NCBI GenBank assembly: GCA_022010055.1
Contig: CP091737.1
Span: forward strand, 992,001-1,056,000
Direction of reading: 5' to 3'
From: Treponema sp.
GTDB taxonomy: Bacteria; Spirochaetota; Spirochaetia; Treponematales; Treponemataceae
Length of the DNA: 64,000 bases
Part shown: positions 57,856-64,000 of the stretch, in pieces
Layout of the letters: every line of letters begins with the position of its first letter
Numbering within the stretch: position 1 is the first letter of the stretch
Notes under the pieces: model-generated
Database searches by the model: none
What the model was told of the DNA's origin: nothing
What the model saw: the letters and a program-made list of their open reading frames with translations, nothing else
Translations under genes and position numbers: made by a program

Positions 57856-58566
57856 ATGCTTATGAATGAACAAATTAAGATAAACATTGAAAAAATCAGG
57901 ACACAAATAAAAGAAGCTGAAATAAAAGCAGGAAGAAATGCCGGAAGCGTAAAGCTTCTTGCTGTAAGCAAATTTCATCCTGTTGAAGCAGTGTACGACG
58001 CAATTGCCGCCGGGCAGATGGATTTTGGAGAAAACAGAGTTCAGGAAGCCTGTTCAAAATTTCCGGAAGTTTTTCAGAAATTCCCGGAAGTGAAACTTCA
58101 CATAATAGGGCAGCTCCAGACAAACAAGGTAAAAAAAGCAGTTGAAATCGCATCAATGATTGAATCTGTAGACAGAATTGAACTTGTAAAAGAAATTGAA
58201 AAACAATGCGCCCGTCTTGAAAAGAAAATTGAAATCTTGCTTGAATTCCATACCGGAGAAGAGTCAAAATCCGGCTTCAAAACGGAAGATGCACTGGAAG
58301 AAACGCTGGAGTACATTTCTTCTGGAAATGCGCCGCACATAATACCAAGAGGTTTTATGACGATGGCGCCTTTTACAGATGATGAAGAAAAAATCAGAAA
58401 GTCATTTTCTGTTATGAAGCAGACTGCGGAAAAAATGCAGGCAAGGTTCAAAAATTTTAACCTTGATGAGCTAAGTATGGGAATGACGCATGACTTTGAA
58501 ATTGCAATTCAGGAAGGCTCTACGGAAGTAAGGGTCGGCACGGCGATTTTTGGACAAAGAATTTGA
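57856..58566 (+). CDS. YggS-family pyridoxal-phosphate homeostasis protein
   Basis: 236 residues, intact. PLP lysine in VKLLAVSKFHPVEAV, FGENRVQEA, LHIIGQLQTNKVKKAV, IESVDRIELVKEI, GFMTMAP, LSMGMTHDFEIAI and GSTEVRVGTAIFG. Single-domain fold III PLP binder without known catalysis. Confidence 0.93.
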   Translation: MLMNEQIKINIEKIRTQIKEAEIKAGRNAGSVKLLAVSKFHPVEAVYDAIAAGQMDFGENRVQEACSKFPEVFQKFPEVKLHIIGQLQTNKVKKAVEIASMIESVDRIELVKEIEKQCARLEKKIEILLEFHTGEESKSGFKTEDALEETLEYISSGNAPHIIPRGFMTMAPFTDDEEKIRKSFSVMKQTAEKMQARFKNFNLDELSMGMTHDFEIAIQEGSTEVRVGTAIFGQRI

Positions 58567-59149
58567 AAAAAATTATTTTTTTTACAGTTTTAATTTCTCT
58601 TTTAAGCTCATCTTTTCCGGTTTTTAGCGAAACGCCTGAACCTTATCAAAAAGACGAATTTCCCGGAATTCTGCATGACATAAGGCGCGCTGAAATTATA
58701 ACGCTAGGTTCAATGCCTTTTATCACTTTCAGCGCAACCTTGGGCTATTCCTTTGGAAAATACGCTTCCCACAACTTTGATTCAAGTTATTTGTAAATCC
58801 ATTTTCTTCAACCGATGAAAACAGTTTTTCAACAGACGAGCAAATCGGAATACTTCTTACATCATTAGGAATTTCCGCGGGAATAGGTCTGACAGATTTT
58901 ATAGTTCACACCATAAAAAGAAACAACAGGCAGAGAAAGTTAAAAAAACAAAAAAATCCTGAGATTCAAATAACTCCCATAAGGGAAGACCCCGACGCGA
59001 TAAAAATAAACCCGCCGAAAGATATTGAGAACACACAGCCGGAAGAAGGACTTACTGAACCGGAAGCAATTACTGAGCCAGAGCCTTCTGCAGAAAGCAG
59101 AAAAAATATAAAAAAAGGCAAAAAACTTAATGTAGTAACGGAAGAATAA
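58563..59149 (+). CDS. Small secreted or membrane protein, unknown, one frameshift
   Basis: TTG start overlapping the yggS stop. Signal-like N-terminus (KKIIFFTVLISLLSSSFPVF), a second hydrophobic stretch (FITFSATLGYSFGKY), then after a slip near 58790 SAGIGLTDFIVHTIKRNNRQRK and an acidic, Pro/Glu-rich tail. About 195 residues. No family recognised. Confidence 0.6.
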
Positions 59150-59151
59150 TC

Positions 59152-60144
59152 ATGAAAACCATGCACATCGAAATTCCTGGAAATTATTCAGAAATCATAA
59201 GACTTGACCAGTATGTTGCATCAGTTTCAGATGATATGAACCGTTCAAAATTAAAGTCATGCTGCCAGGAACTCCTTTTGAACGGAAAAAATGCAAAGCT
59301 TTCTTCAAAAGTAAAGGCCGGCGACAGTATTGATATTTTTTATGAAGAAAATATTCCCGACAACATAGAACCAGAGAACATTCCGCTAAGAATAGTTTAT
59401 GAAGACGAAAACGTAACAGTTGTGAATAAATTTCAGGGAATGGTGACTCATCCGGCTGCAGGAAACTGGAACGGAACTTTAGTAAACGCGCTTCTTTATC
59501 ATTGGGGGCAAAAAGCCATTCCTCAAAAAAAAGATGTCGGAGAAAATCAGATTTTAAAAATACGGCGGCCTGGTATTGTCCATCGTCTGGACAAAGACAC
59601 TTCAGGCTTGATAATTACCGCGAAAAACAGAAATACAGAAGAATGGCTATGCCTTCAATTCAAGGAGCGCCATGTTCAGAAAGAATATATCTGTATAGTC
59701 ACAGGAAGGCCTCCTGCCTCAAGCGGCGATGTAAGAACTCAAATCATAAGGGATAAAAAAAATCGGCATAAATTCAAGGCTGTAACCGCAACAACAGAAG
59801 GAAAGTACGCGCGTTCCCTGTATCATTGCATTGCCTGCTATGGTCCTTATTCTGTAATCAGAGTAAGAATAAAAACAGGAAGAACACATCAGATAAGGGT
59901 TCACATGAAATATCTAGGCTGTCCGATTTTAGGTGATTCAATTTATGGAAAACCCGACAGTTTATTTCCAAATGCAAAACTTATGCTTCATTCAAGGCAA
60001 ATGATAATAAAAACTGCGCCGGATAAAAAATACAAAAGGTTCTCCGCTGCCGTTCCGTTCAGATTTATGGAAACAATAAGAATTTTGCGGGAAAAATTTC
60101 CAAGGGAAGTAATGCCTAAGGTTAAATCAAAATGCAAAAAATAA
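59152..60144 (+). CDS. RluD-like 23S rRNA pseudouridine synthase
   Basis: 330 residues, intact. S4 domain (RLDQYVASVSDDMNRSKLKS), VVNKFQGMVTHPAAGN, catalytic HRLDKDTSGLIITAKN, RVRIKTGRTHQIRVHMKYLG and GDSIYG. Two bases after the previous stop; overlaps the next RluA gene by 13 bases. Confidence 0.92.
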   Translation: MKTMHIEIPGNYSEIIRLDQYVASVSDDMNRSKLKSCCQELLLNGKNAKLSSKVKAGDSIDIFYEENIPDNIEPENIPLRIVYEDENVTVVNKFQGMVTHPAAGNWNGTLVNALLYHWGQKAIPQKKDVGENQILKIRRPGIVHRLDKDTSGLIITAKNRNTEEWLCLQFKERHVQKEYICIVTGRPPASSGDVRTQIIRDKKNRHKFKAVTATTEGKYARSLYHCIACYGPYSVIRVRIKTGRTHQIRVHMKYLGCPILGDSIYGKPDSLFPNAKLMLHSRQMIIKTAPDKKYKRFSAAVPFRFMETIRILREKFPREVMPKVKSKCKK

Positions 60145-60929
60145 AAATAATCTCTGAACCTACGCAGGAACGTCCGTTTCTTGTGATTTTTAAGCCGCAG
60201 GGAATTCCTTCCGCGCCGCTTGCAGAACACGAAACCTGCAGCGCCCTGAACCAGGCGATTTGTCTTTTTCCCGAAATAAAGAATGTGCGCGGAAGAAAAA
60301 TTATTGAATATGGGCTTATGCACAGAATTGACACACAAACAGCAGGGCTTCTGCTGATTGCAACCTCTCAATTGTCTTACGATGCCTTGCTCGACCAGCA
60401 AAATGCCGGAAAATTCATAAAAACGTACAGGGCTGAATGTATTTCAACAGCCGGAAAGTCCGACGGAAACACAAATCCGGTTGAAAAACAAGGTTATCCC
60501 CCGGCGGATAAAAGAAACCGCGGGGAACTGGAAAAAGGAAATCCCGTAAAAATAAAATCATTTTTTAGAAATTACGGCGAGGGCTTGAAAGAAGTGCGTC
60601 CTGTCACTGAAAATTCAGGAAAAGCCGCGCTAAAAAAAATAGGAAAGCAAAAAGAATATGAAACAGAGGCCCGGCTTGTTTCAAAAAAATAATTTAAAAA
60701 TTCTGTTTTTGAATGTAAAATTTCCTCAGGATTCAGACATCAGGTCCGCTGCCACCTTGCATGGCTTGATTTTCCAATTATCGGAGACAAAATATACAAT
60801 CCCTTTGAAAAAAATAAAGATACACAAATGAAGTTCATGGCGACAGGTTTACAATTTATAAACCCGCTTACAAAACAGGAAGAAAGTTTTTTCTTAAAAA
60901 ATTACCCGGAAGGGGACTTGAACCCCTAA
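60132..60929 (+). CDS. RluA-family pseudouridine synthase, one frameshift, runs into tRNA-Leu
   Basis: About 265 residues. VIFKPQGIPSAPLAEHE, catalytic LMHRIDTQTAGLLLIA, a charged insertion of about 80 residues, then after a slip near 60695 KNSVFECKISSGFRHQVRCHLAWLDFPIIGDKIY (shown as the usual R-x-x-Q-x-R and G-D-x-x-Y parts). The last nine codons are read through the antisense of the tRNA-Leu 3' end, ending at TAA 60927-60929. Confidence 0.8.
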
Positions 60930-60986
60930 GAAGTTGCCCTCACTAGGACCTGAACCTAGCGCGTCTGCCAATTCCGCCATCCGGGC
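60903..60986 (-). tRNA. tRNA-Leu, anticodon CAG
   Basis: Minus strand starts GCCCGGATGGCGGAATTGGC. Acceptor GCCCGGA pairs with TCCGGGT (one G-U at the end), D arm, anticodon stem CTAGG/CCTAG with loop TTCAGGT (anticodon CAG), a long variable arm typical of class II tRNA, T loop GTTCAAG, discriminator A. No CCA encoded. Confidence 0.92.
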
Positions 60987-61026
60987 GAAAAGAGATAATT
61001 AAATCTATCAGAATTTTAAACTTAGG

Positions 61027-61407
61027 TCAATACGATGGAAATTTTATGCAGCTATAAACACCAATCATCACGCCCACAAGCATTCCAGCTGTAAAAATAT
61101 AAATCCACAGGGGAAGGGAACTTTCTGTTTTTATTTTTTTTGCCATTCTGCCGTTCTGACCAAAAATATGGCTCAACGCGATATAATTGTTGTATGTTTT
61201 TTCAGTTGAAGTAAAATTTGCTTTTCCCACGGCATATCCGCACGAAGGACATCCTTTTTTGAATTCTTTGCCAGTTCCTGTCCGTCCGCACTTTGGACAT
61301 CGAACCGATATAAAAAATTTCCCGCAGTTCTTGCATAATTTGGCATTTTCCGGAACTTCGGCTCCGCAATTTTCACAGAAAAACTTAGCCTTTTTGTTTT
61401 TCATCAT
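61027..61407 (-). CDS. Zinc-ribbon protein with C-terminal membrane helix
   Basis: About 125 residues (start probably the second Met). Two zinc ribbons: CENCGAEVPENAKLCKNCGKF and CPKCGRTGTG with CPSCGYAV, a linker, then a TM (LPLWIYIFTAGMLVGVMIG). Overlaps the receiver-like gene upstream. Possibly a membrane-tethered sensor or adaptor. Confidence 0.75.
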   Translation of the reverse strand: MMKNKKAKFFCENCGAEVPENAKLCKNCGKFFISVRCPKCGRTGTGKEFKKGCPSCGYAVGKANFTSTEKTYNNYIALSHIFGQNGRMAKKIKTESSLPLWIYIFTAGMLVGVMIGVYSCIKFPSY

Positions 61408-61864
61408 TCATCGCCTCTATTCTAGCAAGAAGTGATTTTTTTCTGTTTTTTTCAGGAAGTCCGCAGTCCTTGCCGCCACCGCTATCCTCATTTTTATTAT
61501 TCAAGTCAGATTTCAACAGAGAAACAAGTTTTTTTATTCCTGTTTCCTCAAGATTTTCAAATGTCCCTGAAATCTCAAGTTTTTTAGCTTTTTCAGCTTC
61601 TTCTTCTGAAAGTTCTTCCTTGGAAAATAAAATTATCCTGCACGGATTTCTTAAAAGTCCGCTCTTTACAAATTGGGCAAGAACTTTCCAGTGCCTTGGA
61701 TAATCAGAAACGCTGATAATGCAAAAATCCGGGCTTATTTCCTGCATGTTGTCCAAAGCTTTAAAAAAACTATGATAAATTATCGTTTCGCAGCCGTTCT
61801 CAGAAAGCGTTTTTTCGAGAAATTCCAGATTTTTTTTGTCATCAGAAATCAACAAAACTTTCAT
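61385..61864 (-). CDS. Receiver-like (pseudo-receiver) protein
   Basis: 159 residues. KVLLISDDKKNLEFLEKTL has the acidic pair of a CheY-like fold, and RIILFSKEEL and EISGTFENLEETGI fit strands 4-5. The stretch where the phospho-acceptor Asp should be reads FCIISVSDYPRHWK, without an Asp in the usual place. Basic C-terminal tail (PEKNRKKSLLARIEAM). May signal without phosphorylation. Confidence 0.65.
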   Translation of the reverse strand: MKVLLISDDKKNLEFLEKTLSENGCETIIYHSFFKALDNMQEISPDFCIISVSDYPRHWKVLAQFVKSGLLRNPCRIILFSKEELSEEEAEKAKKLEISGTFENLEETGIKKLVSLLKSDLNNKNEDSGGGKDCGLPEKNRKKSLLARIEAMNDEKQKG

Positions 61865-62836
61865 TTACTCAGTTCCTAAATTAGTTACAGTGTAATCGTA
61901 AATTTGCCATATACCTTCGCGCTGACGAACCTTGTATACATAACTTTTCTTTTCGTGGTAATTAGGATACCTGAACCATTCTGTGACAGTCACAGTTCCT
62001 TCCGTCTTTGAATATACAGTCCGTTCAATTTCAAATTTATCAGGGACAGCCACAATGTCGTTGTCAATTCTTGACTGCATTAAATCCGCCCGATAATTTT
62101 TCAACATTCTGGCACGTTCCTCAGCAGAAGAAGAGATGTATTTTCTTTTTGCAGGAGCATTTCTCTGAAGCATAGCCTCTATGTCAAGATACAGGAAATA
62201 CTGATCCCACAAAGACTTCTGGCGGGCGATGATAGTCTGCTCAACAACTTTATCCGGAGAAATTTCTTCCGGTTTTAAAAGTTCCGCCGATTTATTTTTT
62301 ACAGGCAGAACCGCAGAAGAAGCGGCAGAAGGAGAAGGGCGAATTTCCAAGGACAGACGGTTGGACGTAACGCTTAAATATTTTGACTTATAAAGCTCCG
62401 GATAAAATTTCAATTCAACATAGTAAACGGAAGGCTCAGAAATTTCTATGTAATCCTTTAAATTTTCAACAAAAGAATATTCTTCTCCAGTTTCAAGTGA
62501 AATTTCCCTGAAATAAACGGTCTGGTTAGTTGTTCTCTTTCTTATAACATTTTCTGTCTGCGGAATTTGCAGGTTTTTTATTGTGTATCCATTAAAATCC
62601 ACGCTGAACATGCGGTCATCCGCAAGCTTAAAGCGCATTGTCCGGGCAGAATTATTTTTTATCGAAATATGAACAAAAACCGGATTCGTATCAGGATTTC
62701 CAGGATAATACATTGTTCTATCGTAATATTTTATCGACACCGACATATCATCATATTTTGAAGATTCTTTTTCTTCCGAGAACATACTCTGTCCAAAAAT
62801 AAGGAAAATTGTTATAATGGCAAAAAGTCGTTTCAA
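61865..62836 (-). CDS. Secreted conserved-looking protein, unknown function
   Basis: 323 residues with signal peptide (KRLFAIITIFLIFGQSMFS). The N-terminal half is beta-rich, resembling a BsuPI/Ig-like domain (VFVHISIKNNSARTMRFKL, YIEISEPSVYYVELKF), followed by a Pro/Ala linker and a C-terminal domain ending WFRYPNYHEKKSYVYKVRQ, IWQIYDYTV. One base before the receiver-like gene. Function not recognised. Confidence 0.68.
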   Translation of the reverse strand: MKRLFAIITIFLIFGQSMFSEEKESSKYDDMSVSIKYYDRTMYYPGNPDTNPVFVHISIKNNSARTMRFKLADDRMFSVDFNGYTIKNLQIPQTENVIRKRTTNQTVYFREISLETGEEYSFVENLKDYIEISEPSVYYVELKFYPELYKSKYLSVTSNRLSLEIRPSPSAASSAVLPVKNKSAELLKPEEISPDKVVEQTIIARQKSLWDQYFLYLDIEAMLQRNAPAKRKYISSSAEERARMLKNYRADLMQSRIDNDIVAVPDKFEIERTVYSKTEGTVTVTEWFRYPNYHEKKSYVYKVRQREGIWQIYDYTVTNLGTE

Positions 62837-62897
62837 TTTTTACTCCCTAAGCGCAGTTCAATTTGGAACTTCCTTATTTATTTATCGGCAAATATTT

Positions 62898-64000
62898 ATG
62901 AATACATTATCAGCAAATTCACTTTATAATTTAATAAAAAACTGGAGTTTAGAAAAGGAAGCGGTCGGCAGCCTTTTTGACGAAAATTTAGCATATCCTG
63001 TGAACATCGGAGGAATGCAGGGCTCGTTATACAGTTTTTTCATAAAGAACTACTCTGACATAAAAAGCGGAAAGCTTCTTCAGGCATTGAATTACAGCCA
63101 GTCAGGACTTGGCGCAGGAAAAAATGGAAGCGCCGTTTCTGTGTCTTCAGATGCATCAAATATCTTTATCTTTACTCAAAGTGAACGAGAAGCCTTTTCT
63201 ATAAAATCTGACCTGGAAACCATTTTTGAGGAAGCCGAAACCACTATTATTCCGGCATGGAGTTCAGTTCCATACCGCCCGATACCTTCCGGCGCAAGAA
63301 TTTTCGGACAAAGGGCAGGGGCATTGGCAAAAATGTCGTATAAAAACCCAAACCTTTCGGATATTTTAAAATTCAAGCCAAGAATTTTTATCATTCCTCT
63401 GCGGGTATTGCTTTCTCCGCTTCCTCCACCGGATTATATCAGAAGCCATATTTTCGGGCTTTCAAAAAAGCAGCAGATTGACACAATAAAACTTTCAGAC
63501 AGGCTTGTAAACAACGGCTACACAAGAGTTCCCCGCGTTACTGTTCCGGGGGAATTCAGCCTGCGCGGAGAAGTGCTTGATATTTTCCTTCCTGAAGAAG
63601 AAAATCCGTTCAGAATAATTTTTGATTTTGACCAGATTGAAGAAATAAAAATCTTTGACGCTGACAACCAGACAACAATAAAAAACATTGAGAGCGCGAT
63701 AATTTATCCGATGAAAGAAGTCATCTGGACTTCAGAATTAATTGAAAAGCTGGAAAACATTTTTTTCAGAATATGATAAAAATTCAATAAAAAGGAAAAC
63801 GAAGAAAATACAGAAAATCCAAGAATTCCGTTTACAAAAAAAGCAATGGAGTTCAGGCTGAATCTAATTGAAAACCTTAAAAATTCCGGAACAGGCGAGG
63901 GAGAGGAGCTTTTTTACCCAATGCTTTGGGATAAGCAGTTTTCAATTTTTGATTATATAAATAAAGATTCCCAGATTTTTTTCCTTGACTTTGACCGTCA
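62898..64000 (+). CDS. mfd: Transcription-repair coupling factor, 5' part, frameshifted and cut by window end
   Basis: ATG 62898. UvrB-like N-terminal domains: IFIFTQSEREAFSIKSDLE, PAWSSVPYRPIPSGARIFGQR, IFIIPLRVLLSPLPPPDYI, then GYTRVPRVTVPGEFSLRGEVLDIF and IIFDFDQIEEIKIFD. After a slip near 63776 the frame continues KKAMEFRLNLIENL, GEELFYPMLW to the right edge. Only the RNA-polymerase-distal third is present. Confidence 0.9.

Overview
The window looks like a spirochete chromosome, most likely a gut- or rumen-type Treponema. Evidence: a Borrelia_P83/P100-type surface protein with a long Ala/Glu/Lys coiled coil, a PilZ protein with an N-terminal membrane anchor, a methyl-accepting chemotaxis protein, a GldA/GldFG/DUF4340 ABC cassette, an Rnf-type locus, and fermentative succinate genes with no quinone-linked respiratory chain in sight. 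Genus is inferred; species is not.

Layout. (1) 1-2072: end of an unknown gene, an AspT/YidE-like transporter and its XRE regulator, then a promoter packed with repeated operator-like half-sites. (2) 2073-11122 (+): a surface-polysaccharide locus (conserved hypothetical, WecG/TagA-type transferase, Wzx flippase, ornithine-cyclodeaminase-like protein, LicD, GT4 glycosyltransferase, Wzy-like polymerase, CDP-glycerol glycerophosphotransferase-like protein, DUF2971). From about 4690 it turns strikingly AT-rich, as expected of an acquired serotype cassette. (3) 11156-12425 (-): two tandem type II toxin-antitoxin pairs. (4) 12627-14714 (-): an MCP preceded by an array of perfect inverted repeats. 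(5) 14966-26448 (-): an eleven-gene run, in transcription order LDH-like malate dehydrogenase, class II fumarase, HdrB, HdrC, HdrA, FlxD, FlxC, FlxB, FlxA, fumarate reductase Fe-S subunit and flavoprotein, with a good promoter in front and an intrinsic terminator behind. This is the most interesting system here: it joins the reductive branch malate -> fumarate -> succinate to a FlxABCD-HdrABC flavin-bifurcation type complex, with no membrane anchor or quinone site. (6) 26578-35378: P83-like protein, beta-propeller protein, 23S rRNA uracil methyltransferase, lipase-like hydrolase, PcnB/CCA-type nucleotidyltransferase, a P-loop/Asp23 fusion and an RluA pseudouridine synthase. (7) 35586-42125 (+): a DUF212/PAP2-like protein, a membrane protein and a complete but divergent rnfCDGEAB set. 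(8) 42147-52522 (+): a GH57-like protein lacking the usual catalytic residues, metG, a FemAB-like transferase, rnz and the Gld-type ABC system. (9) 52537-64000: CPBP protease, PilZ protein, HEAT-like protein, ComEC, RsmA, YggS, two RluA-family synthases, tRNA-Leu(CAG), small regulatory-looking proteins and the start of mfd.

Data quality. About half of the genes, including metG, mfd, fumC, hdrA and pcnB, are interrupted by single-base frame changes, mostly at homopolymer runs, after which the expected domain resumes in another frame. I read these as base-calling or assembly indels rather than pseudogenes and give each gene its full span.
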